A stretch of 9,707 bases of DNA from Patescibacteria group bacterium (GCA_018814945.1 JAHIYT010000022.1:1-9707); one strand, 5' to 3'; counted from the stretch's first letter, positions 1 to 7,654 are shown. The notes: generated by a model from the letters alone, not told the origin. Made by a program: numbers and translations.

Positions 1-3000
1 ACCAATTTCCACATTCCAGGAAGTAGTGGTAACTTCGCCAGGACGAAGTGAAATATTTTTTTTGTTAAGGCCTTTAACTTCAACATCATCAACTAAGAGC
101 TCAATTCTAGATTCAATATCTTCATCCGATAAGTTTTGAATTTCAGCACCTATTATTGTCTTGTCACCAGGAATAACAAAGGCAGATGTTATGGGTTTAA
201 TTGAAAGCCTCTTGCTTACAGGAATATCCATACTATTAGCTCCAAACTGCTTAGCCTCACTTGTTGCCAATGCACTGAGCTTCCAGGTTACATGTTTATT
301 TGGCAGAGTAAAAATAACGTCCACTTTACCCCCTTCATCTGTAAGTGTTACTGGATTAAAATATGCAGAAGAAGTCACAGTATCTTCGAAAAAGCTAAAT
401 TCAGCATCAGGTAAGTAAGTGCTACTCGAAAAATATTCACCTTCAGGAAGCGATATGTTAGAAGAGGTAGATACAGATGAGCTTTTTGGTTTGTAGAAAA
501 AGTTATATAACAAATTTCCTTTTCCATAACTTTCACTCTCCATAATATTCAAAGTTATCACCGAAGAAACAGGCCTGTTTTGGTAGTCATATGCATACAC
601 GCTAGCCGTTATTTCTTCGCCAGGTTGTGGGTTTTCTGGAGAAATAGAAAGGTCAATATTTATTTCATATTCCGGATTGCACACTAAAATATTAGTGCTA
701 ACCACCTCTATATCAGGTTGCAATGAACTAACGAAAGCATTTTCGTCACTCAGAGCAAGTGTTTTCTTGTCCTCCTCAGACTCTCCTCTTAAATCTTTAA
801 TTTTCTCTTCCAACTCGCTAATTCTTTCTTCATCCGCCTCATTGTTTGCGAGTATAATTTGCAATTCCTCCTCCATTAGCATCAATTCAACTTCGTTTTG
901 TGACTGCTCTGATTCAAGCCTCCTTTGCTCCTGAGTTGCTAAGAAGCTATCAATATCATTAGCACTTTTTATAACGGTAGCCTTCACATGCATATTAGGA
1001 ACCATACTATCTGCAACTGGTATCTCAAATGAAGTAAGCTGATTATTTAGTTCTAAGACCTGGTATCCAATAGTATTACCTCTCTCATAAGTTAGCAAAG
1101 CCAAGGCTGGATTTTCACCATCAACATTAGGTGCATTTACATAACCATAAGCTTTTCCACCAACAAAATATTCAACTTGATCAAAAATTAATGACAGTCC
1201 ACTTGATGAGTAATCTTCCCCAATAACATAAATTGGAACCTCAGATACTACCTCATTCCCCTTGCTGTCAGAACTTTCCACTTTTAACTTATAAGATCCA
1301 TTGGGGGCTTTTCTGGGAACAATAATTGAAGCCTGAATAGAATCAGGTCCAACGTCGTAAGATTTGCTATACCAATTTTTACCCTCATCTCCATCCAAAG
1401 TTTGAATTAAAGACATTTTTACTTTTTTGGTTTCAGTAGAATTCGCAATAAAAATACTGGATTCAATATCCTCATCTTGTGATATTAAATAATGTTTTGC
1501 ACTTAATCCTATATAAAAATTCCCAGGATGTACCTTAAAATCATATGATTTTAGAATCTTCCTACCATCAATATTTTCAACATTTGTAATTATTCGATAC
1601 GCATAACCGGATTCTAAATTACTACCATCAAAATTGGTAAGTACTACTTCCGCTTCACCATTTTGATCAAACCTAAATTCACCCTGATGAACAAATTCTT
1701 CATATTCAGGACATCCATTTTTAGAACACAGAATATTTGATAAATCTGAAAATGAATAATATGCAACATCGTCATTTTTGCTGAAATGATAAGGTTTTTT
1801 ATAAAGTTTCCACTCACCCCTCAAACTTGCCGCAGGTATACCAACACCATAACTGGCCTTTAAATTAATTATTTTTATATCATTATCAACATAATCATAA
1901 ATTGGATTCATTAACTCAACATCAACTGGTGTACTTTCATCCGTTATATAAACATACTTGTTATTGGAAGGTAAAATTTCGCCAGAGCTTTCCTGAGCTT
2001 CTAATTTATAACTACCGGCATAAAGATTCTTTGGAAGGCTAAAAGAAATATCAAACGAACCATTCCTTCGTAAGGCTACTGTACTCTCAAAAACAATATC
2101 TCCTGAATCATTTACTAATTTAACAGTTACATATTTGTTTTCAGGTAATGTTAAAAGTGAATCATTATTAAACCTAAGTATACCTTTCACATTTAATTCA
2201 TCACCCGCGCTAAGGGTATTTTTATCAGAAGTTAAATAAACTTTCGCACCAAGGCTATCATTATCTGAACCTAAAGCGTCCTGTGCATACAAAGGCCAAT
2301 ATTCACTGGCAATTACCCACCTATTCTCATCCTCAATAGTCTTTTTTCCAATAACAAACAATCCTTCACCCAATTCTTTAGTTATCTTATACACCCCATC
2401 TCCATCGGTTACACCCCGAGCCACTTCATCACCTTCAAAATTATTTACAGAAAGTTCCATACGAGATACCGACTCACCAGTTACCATATCTGTTGCCCAT
2501 ACAAGCAGGCTATTTTCAGATTTTTTTATGACCAATGTCGTATCGGAAACAAAAAACAACTTATAAATTCTTGAATTATTTTCTCCGGTTAATGAAACAT
2601 AATAAATCCCGGATTCCCAATCTCTCTTTGTGATAGCGCTTAAATTCAGCAGTGTACTTTGGCTATTTTCTGAGATTTTAATCGGAATCGGCGTGCCATA
2701 GCATCTATAGTTATCCCAAGTTTGGTTAGTGTTATTTTTAAAGAAGTTGCTTTCCGTAACCTGGCAAGCTTCTAAATACACTTCGCTAACATTTTCGTGA
2801 TTGATAATAAGTTCAGGATCTACGCCTTTCATAAACACTTCCCATAATTTTTCTGTAGACCAACTGAGCTTAGATTGAGGTGGTGGGGTAACGAAATTAC
2901 CTTCAAATTTTTCACCCAACACATTCCCAGCGGAATCTTTAAAATTTTCATCGATTGTAAATGTATACCTTGTATTTGGTAAAAAATTATAACTTATTTC

Positions 3001-4245
3001 AGCTTTATAATTATCATCAACCATTGTTACTGTTGGATCACCAACTCCCGGTAAAATTGAGACGCTCATCAAGACGTCTTCCGCATTTACAGGTGTATTA
3101 AAGGTAATAACAATGCTCTCATTATCACTCGTTGGATATGTCGTATTCTCGATTCTCATCTGAGATGAGGTTGTGAATATCAATTCAAAATCATCTTTCG
3201 ACCCCAGATCGCCCTTTTCGGGAAGCAGACCTGATGTCATAACAAATCTATATTCCGTATCGTATAAATAGGGGAATGTTGGCTCAAAAACTAAAATACG
3301 CTTATCTGTATTTCCACTTTCATCAACTCCATAAGTAACCTCTGTATTAAAAAATCCGTCGTCTTTTTGGTTCACGTCAGCATCAACATCATTTGAAGGA
3401 TAAAGCAAAGCATTGATTCCAGGTTTTACATTTTCCAGATCAACCGGCTGGTTGAATTTAAGTGCAATAGGGCTATTAATGCTAGCATCATAACTTAAAT
3501 TCTGAGGTGAGGATTCCACTACTTTTGGTGAAGCGGTTTCAATTTCCCACGCCATAATTTGTTCCGTTTCACCACCATCACGGGCTTTTAAACCGGTAGG
3601 AATTGTTAAAACAAAGTTCGTACTCAAAGGAAGCTCTTTTGGAATAAATTGAAAGGTGCTAAGGCCAAGAATTCTAAAATCACCTTTAACTTCAGGTTCA
3701 ATCTTTAAGAGATCATTAGTGTCTATGTCCCCCCATTCCATAGCTCTATCAAACATGACAGTAATTATCTGGTCTTGCGAGACAATAGGAGCTTCTGTTT
3801 CGTAATATGGAGAAACAAATTGAACAAATGGAGGGCCAGTAACTTCAAAATACAAAACAGTATCTACCCCAAGCGACTTTCCAATAAAACTTTTAGCGTC
3901 AGATTCAATAATAACTCTATAACTATCTCCAATATTCAATTTTTTTTCAGGTTGGTATTCTAAGGTTCGAGAGTCAACCCATATAAAATCACCACTCAGT
4001 CTCGGTAGAATTTGAAAATTATTTTCAACACTACTTTTATTCATTATTTGGCTGAAATGTATGGTCAAAGGTGCATTGAAACTGACCTTATAAACAGTAT
4101 CAGCACTGTCAGTACCTTCTACATAAGGCAATGAGACAGAGCCGTACACCCCAATTACTAACCCTAAAAAAATCACAGCTATTGATGCGATTTGAAGTCG
4201 TTTACTTTTCCATAGATGACTAATTTTCTTGATCCTTCTCCACAT
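1..4245 (-). CDS. Alpha-2-macroglobulin family protein, membrane-anchored (3' end beyond window)
   Basis: The minus-strand frame is open from the ATG at 4245-4243 to the window edge: 1415 codons, no stop. Bacterial members of this family are envelope proteins thought to trap attacking proteases. Seen in order: a basic N-terminus and one hydrophobic helix (about 17-35), with no lipobox Cys; four Ig-like (SbsA/Big_5-type) beta domains (about 45-137, 138-239, 240-361, 362-455); a further beta-rich stretch; an MG2-like domain (about 666-765, with LSAGDELNVKG); a bait-region-like domain (about 1016-1095); a charged predicted coiled coil (about 1097-1165); and the A2M core signature (about 1290-1325, SSAYFNP then TDEGGKVDVIFTLPN and TWKL). 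The thioester CxEQ, if present, lies outside the window. The family call rests on the MG2, bait and core patterns; the Ig-like boundaries are approximate. The start is supported by the charged-plus-TM beginning and by the candidate promoter about 25 bp upstream. Confidence 0.86.
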   Translation of the reverse strand, partial: MWRRIKKISHLWKSKRLQIASIAVIFLGLVIGVYGSVSLPYVEGTDSADTVYKVSFNAPLTIHFSQIMNKSSVENNFQILPRLSGDFIWVDSRTLEYQPEKKLNIGDSYRVIIESDAKSFIGKSLGVDTVLYFEVTGPPFVQFVSPYYETEAPIVSQDQIITVMFDRAMEWGDIDTNDLLKIEPEVKGDFRILGLSTFQFIPKELPLSTNFVLTIPTGLKARDGGETEQIMAWEIETASPKVVESSPQNLSYDASINSPIALKFNQPVDLENVKPGINALLYPSNDVDADVNQKDDGFFNTEVTYGVDESGNTDKRILVFEPTFPYLYDTEYRFVMTSGLLPEKGDLGSKDDFELIFTTSSQMRIENTTYPTSDNESIVITFNTPVNAEDVLMSVSILPGVGDPTVTMVDDNYKAEISYNFLPNTRYTFTIDENFKDSAGNVLGEKFEGNFVTPPPQSKLSWSTEKLWEVFMKGVDPELIINHENVSEVYLEACQVTESNFFKNNTNQTWDNYRCYGTPIPIKISENSQSTLLNLSAITKRDWESGIYYVSLTGENNSRIYKLFFVSDTTLVIKKSENSLLVWATDMVTGESVSRMELSVNNFEGDEVARGVTDGDGVYKITKELGEGLFVIGKKTIEDENRWVIASEYWPLYAQDALGSDNDSLGAKVYLTSDKNTLSAGDELNVKGILRFNNDSLLTLPENKYVTVKLVNDSGDIVFESTVALRRNGSFDISFSLPKNLYAGSYKLEAQESSGEILPSNNKYVYITDESTPVDVELMNPIYDYVDNDIKIINLKASYGVGIPAASLRGEWKLYKKPYHFSKNDDVAYYSFSDLSNILCSKNGCPEYEEFVHQGEFRFDQNGEAEVVLTNFDGSNLESGYAYRIITNVENIDGRKILKSYDFKVHPGNFYIGLSAKHYLISQDEDIESSIFIANSTETKKVKMSLIQTLDGDEGKNWYSKSYDVGPDSIQASIIVPRKAPNGSYKLKVESSDSKGNEVVSEVPIYVIGEDYSSSGLSLIFDQVEYFVGGKAYGYVNAPNVDGENPALALLTYERGNTIGYQVLELNNQLTSFEIPVADSMVPNMHVKATVIKSANDIDSFLATQEQRRLESEQSQNEVELMLMEEELQIILANNEADEERISELEEKIKDLRGESEEDKKTLALSDENAFVSSLQPDIEVVSTNILVCNPEYEINIDLSISPENPQPGEEITASVYAYDYQNRPVSSVITLNIMESESYGKGNLLYNFFYKPKSSSVSTSSNISLPEGEYFSSSTYLPDAEFSFFEDTVTSSAYFNPVTLTDEGGKVDVIFTLPNKHVTWKLSALATSEAKQFGANSMDIPVSKRLSIKPITSAFVIPGDKTIIGAEIQNLSDEDIESRIELLVDDVEVKGLNKKNISLRPGEVTTTSWNVEIG

Positions 4246-4269
4246 ATATAAGTATAAAGAGCAAGGGGT

Positions 4270-4299
4270 ATTGTAGCACAAATGCTTGATTTGGGTCAG
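4270..4299 (-). promoter_or_regulatory. Candidate sigma70-type promoter of the macroglobulin gene
   Basis: On the minus strand CTGACC (4299-4294) and TACAAT (4275-4270) are separated by 18 bp. Transcription would begin near 4263, about 18 nt before the ATG. The -35 match is weak and the -10 is good. The 72-bp repeat ends 5 bp upstream of the -35 box, the same arrangement as at the right edge of the window. Confidence 0.5.
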
Positions 4300-4304
4300 T
4301 ATTT

Positions 4305-4376
4305 TTTCTTTTCTTTATTAAGTTTCTTTTCTTTCCCCTTACTATTAACTCCCCCCTATTTGAATAGGGGCCCCAC
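4305..4376 (-). repeat. 72-bp upstream element, copy 1
   Basis: Its reverse complement is identical, base for base, to 9496-9567. Read towards the macroglobulin gene it holds a GGGG run, the hairpin CCCCTATT-CA-AATAGGGG, a short linker, and two copies of the A-rich 12-mer AAAGAAAAGAAA spaced 18 bp apart. It ends just upstream of the candidate -35 box. It lies between divergent genes, so it is not a terminator here. Weaker similarity continues a few bases beyond the GTGGGG end. Confidence 0.92.
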
Positions 4377-4385
4377 ACATGCGCA

Positions 4386-4403
4386 GATAATATATTGATT
4401 ATC
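4386..4403. promoter_or_regulatory. Inverted repeat GATAAT-N6-ATTATC
   Basis: Perfect 6-bp arms (4386-4391, 4398-4403) with a 6-bp spacer, inside the divergent intergenic region. The dyad could be an operator, but in such A/T-rich sequence a 6-bp arm may arise by chance. Confidence 0.3.
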
Positions 4404-4420
4404 AAATAATTATAAGAATT

Positions 4421-4442
4421 GGTCAAATAGAATAATTTGACC
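4421..4442. promoter_or_regulatory. Candidate operator: GGTCAAAT-N6-ATTTGACC
   Basis: Perfect 8-bp arms at 4421-4428 and 4435-4442 around a 6-bp centre. The right arm contains the TTGACC -35 box of the gene starting at 4494, so a dimeric repressor bound here would block RNA polymerase. The regulator is not visible in the window. Confidence 0.55.
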
Positions 4443-4465
4443 TCATTGACGTAAAGTAATAGTAT
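4437..4465 (+). promoter_or_regulatory. Promoter of the LAVTG surface protein gene
   Basis: TTGACC (4437-4442), a 17-bp spacer and TAGTAT (4460-4465). Transcription would begin near 4472, leaving a leader of about 22 nt with no Shine-Dalgarno sequence. The -35 box is embedded in the 8-6-8 palindrome. Confidence 0.6.
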
Positions 4466-4493
4466 TCCCTCCTTATTCTTTAATCACTTAAAA

Positions 4494-5255
4494 ATGTTTT
4501 CTTTAAGAAAAATTATTGTTCTGATTTTGGTAGTACTTATGATCCCATTCGCAGTATTGGCAGAAGAAGATGAATCACTTGGTACCGTCGTTATTAACAC
4601 CATGAACCAAGACGGAGAACCTATTTCTGGAAATTGGTATTTACATAGATTTTCATTAAGCGGAAGCATAGTTCGCAATGGACTAAGTGGTGAAATGTTC
4701 ACTGTCGATGAGGGTACATATTACCTTGAAGTAAGAAAGACAACCGGTGGTGATGTTTACGAAGCTTACGAATTAATTTCTGAAAATCCCCAATATGTTA
4801 ATCCAGGCACAACTCGAACTTTTAGTGTCATGTATTACAGAACTCAGGAGGATCTAGACGCAGCAAATGAACTAGAAGATGAGATTGTAGTAGAAGAAGA
4901 GGTAGTAGCCGAGGAAGAAGTTGTAGAAGAAGAGGTAGTAGCCGAGGAAATAGTTGAAGAGGTCGCCGAAGAGCCAGTCGAAGAAGTTGTTCCAGAAGAT
5001 ATAGAAGAACCAATCGTTGGAGTTATTATCGATTACGTAGCTGATGCTGCTGATGCAGCCAGTGATGCAATTGATATTTATGTTCCAACGTTTGAGACTG
5101 CACCAGAAACATCTGATCTTGAAGTTGGTAGTGTTGGTGGAGGAGTTCTAGAAGAGATAACCGAACTTGCAGTTACAGGTCCGGGATCTTTACTACTTCT
5201 AATCCCTTCAGCACTAGGTGGTTTACTATTCATTTCCCGAAAAAGGAAAAACTAG
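4494..5255 (+). CDS. Secreted wall-anchored protein: Ig-like domain, Glu/Val-rich stalk, LAVTG sorting signal
   Basis: 253 aa. Residues 1-23 form a classic signal peptide (R5 K6, hydrophobic core, cleavage after V-L-A23). Residues about 29-116 look like one beta-sandwich (CnaB/SpaA- or transthyretin-like; inferred from alternating strands and the GTYYLEV motif). Residues 126-173 are an acidic stalk rich in Glu and Val, with VEEEVVAEE occurring twice (133-141, 144-152). The C-terminus has LAVTG (225-229), a hydrophobic segment (about 232-247) and a basic tail SRKRKN. This is the three-part layout of a sortase substrate, and LAxTG is the motif of class E sortases. No sortase gene is in the window. 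The mature protein has no cysteine. It is transcribed divergently from the macroglobulin and ends in its own terminator. The exact role is unknown; a surface stalk or adhesin is plausible. Confidence 0.82.
   Translation: MFSLRKIIVLILVVLMIPFAVLAEEDESLGTVVINTMNQDGEPISGNWYLHRFSLSGSIVRNGLSGEMFTVDEGTYYLEVRKTTGGDVYEAYELISENPQYVNPGTTRTFSVMYYRTQEDLDAANELEDEIVVEEEVVAEEEVVEEEVVAEEIVEEVAEEPVEEVVPEDIEEPIVGVIIDYVADAADAASDAIDIYVPTFETAPETSDLEVGSVGGGVLEEITELAVTGPGSLLLLIPSALGGLLFISRKRKN
4890..4949 (+). repeat. Coding direct repeat in the acidic stalk
   Basis: A 27-bp stretch (4890-4916) recurs exactly at 4923-4949, a 33-bp period, encoding VEEEVVAEE twice at an 11-residue spacing. DNA identity as well as protein identity points to recent duplication by slippage, so stalk length may vary between strains. 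Confidence 0.85.
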
Positions 5256-5275
5256 AAACTAAATCCTTTTCCAAT

Positions 5276-5303
5276 AGAGCCCCGCTCAGTCGGGGCTCTT
5301 TTT
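5276..5303 (+). terminator. Intrinsic terminator after the LAVTG protein gene
   Basis: AGAGCCCCG (5276-5284) pairs perfectly with CGGGGCTCT (5291-5299) across the 6-nt loop CTCAGT and runs into a T tract. It begins 20 bp after the stop codon and insulates guaB from the upstream gene. Confidence 0.93.
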
Positions 5304-5356
5304 AGTACTTTAATTAAAATCTTCTCCTTTGAAGGGGGGAAATTTCTGAAAAAAAC

Positions 5357-5384
5357 TTGACTTTTAACAGTTTTACGGTAGAAT
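5357..5384 (+). promoter_or_regulatory. guaB promoter
   Basis: TTGACT (5357-5362), a 16-bp spacer and TAGAAT (5379-5384). The predicted start near 5391 leaves a leader of about 26 nt. No riboswitch or purine-repressor palindrome is evident. Confidence 0.65.
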
Positions 5385-5416
5385 TCTTTTTAATATATTA
5401 ATCTAATTTTAAAGCC

Positions 5417-6898
5417 ATGGCAGATATTCCATTCTATTTAACATATGATGATGTACTGCTACTTCCGCAGTATTCAGAAATCCTTCCAAAGGACACCGAC
5501 ACCAAGACCAATTTAACCAAAAAGATTAAATTGAACATACCAATGGTCAGTGCCGCAATGGATACCGTTACCGAATATGAATTAGCTATTAAAATGGCTT
5601 TGTACGGTGGTATAGGAATAATTCACAAAAACTTAACTCCGGATCAGCAGGCTGAGCAGGTGGATAGAGTTAAACGTTATGAAAATGGCTTTATACAAAA
5701 TCCAATTTGTCTAAAACCGGATGCAACTATTAACGAAGTTTATGAAATTCGTAAAAAGTATGGTTACAAAGCAGTACCAATTACTAATAACGGTGAGCCG
5801 GATGGAAAATTAGAAGGTCTTATTACCGCAAATGATTACTTTATTCACAAGCATGCAGATTTGAAAGTTAAAGAAAGAATGACTAAAGTAGAAAATTTGT
5901 TAGTTGCATATGAAGGCGTTTCACTTAGCGAAGCAAACGACATACTTGAAGAAAGCAAACACAGTAAACTGCTCATTGTAGACAATAAGAAATCATTAAA
6001 ACTTAAAGCACTTGTTACCAGACGTGATATTGAAAAAAACAAGCTTTATCCAGATGCGGCAAAAGACAAAGACAAGAGATTACGTGTTGGTGCAGCGGTT
6101 GGGCCAGCAAAAAATATGGAAGAAAGAGTTCTCAAATTAATTAAAGCAGGAGTGGATGTTCTCGTTGTAGATACCGCCCATGGTCATAGTAAGGGTGTAA
6201 TAGACACAATCAAATATATTAAAAAGAATTACAAAGAAATTGATGTTATAGGAGGAAATATAGCAACAGTTGAAGCTGTACAAGCTTTAGCTAAAGCTGG
6301 TGCAGATGCCGTAAAAGTTGGTATAGGCCCAGGTTCTATTTGTACCACTCGTATAGTTACCGGAATAGGAGCACCACAGTTTTCCGCGGTTATGAACTGC
6401 GCCAAAGAGGCAAAGAAATTAGGCATCCCGGTTATTGCAGATGGTGGCGTTAAGTTTTCAGGTGATATGGCAAAAGCAATTGCCGCCGGTGCTTCATCCA
6501 TCATGTTAGGTTCATTATTTGCAGGCACAAAGGAAAGTCCTGGAGAACTTATCTATCACGAGGGAAAAACTTTCAAGGCATATCGTGGAATGGGCTCTAT
6601 GGGGGCAATGGCTGGAGGAGGAAAGGAAAGATATGGTCAAGCCGATATAAAAGATGAGAATAAATATGTACCTGAAGGCATTGAAGGACAAATCGTTTAC
6701 AAGGGTGAAGTTGCACATGAATTATTCCAAATGGTTGGTGGTCTTAAATCCAGTATGGGTTATGCTGGAGCTAAAAATATCGAAGAATTCCATAAAAAAG
6801 CTAAGTTTGTTCAAATCACTCCAGCTGGATTACACGAAAGCCATCCTCATAACATTATGATTACCAAGGACGCTCCTAATTATAAAAAATCCACTTAA
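5417..6898 (+). CDS. guaB: Inosine-5'-monophosphate dehydrogenase
   Basis: 493 aa, normal family length. It oxidises IMP to XMP with NAD+, the committed step to GMP, in the cytosol as a tetramer. The TIM barrel begins with the family's YDDVLLLP (10-17) and VSAAMDT (44-50). A CBS-domain pair is inserted at about 93-215. The barrel resumes with VVDTAHGHS (Asp252, cofactor side) and GIGPGSICTT, in which Cys309 is the catalytic nucleophile. ADGG (341-344) and YRGMGSMGAM (389-398) bind IMP, and the flap has the Arg405-Tyr406 pair of KERYGQ. The end, HPHNI followed by DAPNY, is also typical. All key residues are present, so the enzyme should be active. The start is the ATG 26 nt after the predicted transcription start. 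No terminator follows; the stop codon abuts that of a convergent gene. Confidence 0.97.
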   Translation: MADIPFYLTYDDVLLLPQYSEILPKDTDTKTNLTKKIKLNIPMVSAAMDTVTEYELAIKMALYGGIGIIHKNLTPDQQAEQVDRVKRYENGFIQNPICLKPDATINEVYEIRKKYGYKAVPITNNGEPDGKLEGLITANDYFIHKHADLKVKERMTKVENLLVAYEGVSLSEANDILEESKHSKLLIVDNKKSLKLKALVTRRDIEKNKLYPDAAKDKDKRLRVGAAVGPAKNMEERVLKLIKAGVDVLVVDTAHGHSKGVIDTIKYIKKNYKEIDVIGGNIATVEAVQALAKAGADAVKVGIGPGSICTTRIVTGIGAPQFSAVMNCAKEAKKLGIPVIADGGVKFSGDMAKAIAAGASSIMLGSLFAGTKESPGELIYHEGKTFKAYRGMGSMGAMAGGGKERYGQADIKDENKYVPEGIEGQIVYKGEVAHELFQMVGGLKSSMGYAGAKNIEEFHKKAKFVQITPAGLHESHPHNIMITKDAPNYKKST

Positions 6899-7204
6899 TC
6901 AAAGCTGAGACTGGAAGGCAAAATTCAAAAATACTACAAGCCCAAACAGCAATAATGCGATTGCAAAAATTACCATGACCCAAGGGGATGCCCCCTCGTC
7001 ATCTCCGCTTATTTGCATATATAATGTGCTACCTCCGTACATTAATGCAACCATTGCGAACGGAATATCCAAAATCCTAATTGCAATACTGGATACATCG
7101 ATCATAAATCCATTCCTGAAAGAAAGTGCTGCAAATACGTAAACAAACGCAAGGATAAAGAAATATATCGCGCTTACGTCATGTAGATTTTTAGCTTTGT
7201 TCAT
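6899..7204 (-). CDS. Small three-helix membrane protein, function unknown
   Basis: 101 aa, not recognised as any named family. Three hydrophobic segments are visible: about 11-29 (aromatic-rich), 44-63 and 75-97. A short polar SGDDEGASP loop lies between helices 2 and 3, and there is a short polar N-terminus. No signal peptide and no cysteines. It is a plausible gene because it has its own TATAAT promoter, a sensible ATG, membrane-protein composition, and a stop (TGA, 6901-6899) that directly adjoins the guaB stop without overlap. It is convergent with guaB and divergent from gatC. No functional claim can be made. Confidence 0.72.
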   Translation of the reverse strand: MNKAKNLHDVSAIYFFILAFVYVFAALSFRNGFMIDVSSIAIRILDIPFAMVALMYGGSTLYMQISGDDEGASPWVMVIFAIALLLFGLVVFLNFAFQSQL

Positions 7205-7217
7205 TTCTATTTGTTTT

Positions 7218-7231
7218 TTAACTTGAGTTAA
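7218..7231. promoter_or_regulatory. Palindrome TTAACT-TG-AGTTAA at the +1 region
   Basis: 6-bp perfect arms around a 2-bp centre. It lies just downstream of the -10 box of the small membrane protein promoter, where the transcript would begin. The half-site AGTTAA recurs at 7254-7259, on the -35 box. It could be an operator; chance is possible in A/T-rich DNA. Confidence 0.35.
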
Positions 7232-7259
7232 TTATAGCAAATTGCATAGATTTAGTTAA
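7231..7259 (-). promoter_or_regulatory. Promoter of the small membrane protein gene
   Basis: On the minus strand TTAACT (7259-7254), a 17-bp spacer and the consensus TATAAT (7236-7231). The start would be near 7224, giving a leader of about 20 nt without a Shine-Dalgarno sequence. Confidence 0.65.
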
Positions 7260-7260
7260 A

Positions 7261-7328
7261 CTTGAAAATCTGAAAATCTGAAAAATACAATATTAACTTT
7301 ATTTTCAAGTTTTCAAGTTTTCAGATTT
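7261..7328. repeat. Inverted array of 8-bp units upstream of gatC
   Basis: The left block has three octamers in phase: CTTGAAAA then TCTGAAAA twice (7261-7284). After a 17-bp spacer the right block has the complements: TTTTCAAG twice then TTTTCAGA (7302-7325). This allows stems such as 7274-7284 with 7318-7328 (11 bp). The block also contains a possible promoter, TTGAAA (7262-7267), 18 bp, TACAAT (7286-7291). Confidence 0.8.
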
Positions 7329-7338
7329 CATATATAGT
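7310..7338 (+). promoter_or_regulatory. Possible proximal promoter of gatC
   Basis: TTTTCA (7310-7315), 17 bp, TATAGT (7333-7338). The predicted leader of about 18 nt matches the other promoters here. The -35 box lies inside the octamer repeats. A competing upstream promoter is TTGAAA-N18-TACAAT (7262-7291). Neither can be preferred from sequence alone. Confidence 0.35.
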
Positions 7339-7362
7339 TTTAACGTTATGTAACCCAAAGAA

Positions 7363-7650
7363 ATGCAATTATCTCAAGAAGACGTAAAACACATAGCAAA
7401 GCTCGCACGGCTTGAGCTAAACGAAAAAGAAGTCGATAAGTTCAGCAATCAGCTTTCTGACATTCTCTCACACGCAAAAATACTTGATGAAGTTGATACA
7501 AGTAGCGTCGAGCCAATTGCTCAAATTACCGGGCTCAAAGACGTATTTTTTGATGATGAACGAAAAGATTGTGAATTTACTGATGAACTACTGGCCCAGT
7601 CGCCGATGGAAAAACAAGATCATATGCTTAAAGTTAAAAGCGTCTTTTGA
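7363..7650 (+). CDS. gatC: Asp-tRNA(Asn)/Glu-tRNA(Gln) amidotransferase subunit C
   Basis: 95 aa, usual GatC length. GatC is the small belt-like subunit that wraps GatA and GatB and stabilises the complex that amidates mischarged Glu-tRNA(Gln) and/or Asp-tRNA(Asn). Family features seen: an N-terminal helix with VKHIAKLARLELNE (9-22), the helix holding FSNQLSDIL (27-35), the DTSSVEPIAQ linker (45-54), and a C-terminal tail rich in Lys and Val (SPMEKQDHMLKVKSVF). The start is the ATG after CCCAAAGAA, only a weak ribosome-binding sequence. The stop is TGA. gatA follows in the same direction, with 73 bp of heptamer repeats between, so co-transcription is likely. Confidence 0.93.
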   Translation: MQLSQEDVKHIAKLARLELNEKEVDKFSNQLSDILSHAKILDEVDTSSVEPIAQITGLKDVFFDDERKDCEFTDELLAQSPMEKQDHMLKVKSVF

Positions 7651-7654
7651 CGCT

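Noticed and set aside
161..3963. Plus-strand open frames at 161-418, 677-934 and 3775-3963
   Set aside because: They are antisense to the continuous 1415-codon macroglobulin frame, which carries recognisable domains.
4220..4426. Minus-strand ORF of 68 codons running through 72-bp repeat copy 1, with the same frame also open in copy 2
   Set aside because: It overlaps the macroglobulin start and both divergent promoter regions. It has no plausible ribosome-binding site, and the peptide outside the repeat has no counterpart at the second copy. DNA placement fits a regulatory element better than a peptide gene.
5316..5345. Imperfect hairpin around CTCCTTTGAAGG upstream of guaB as a riboswitch
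   Set aside because: It lies upstream of the predicted promoter, is short and imperfect, and matches no known riboswitch architecture.
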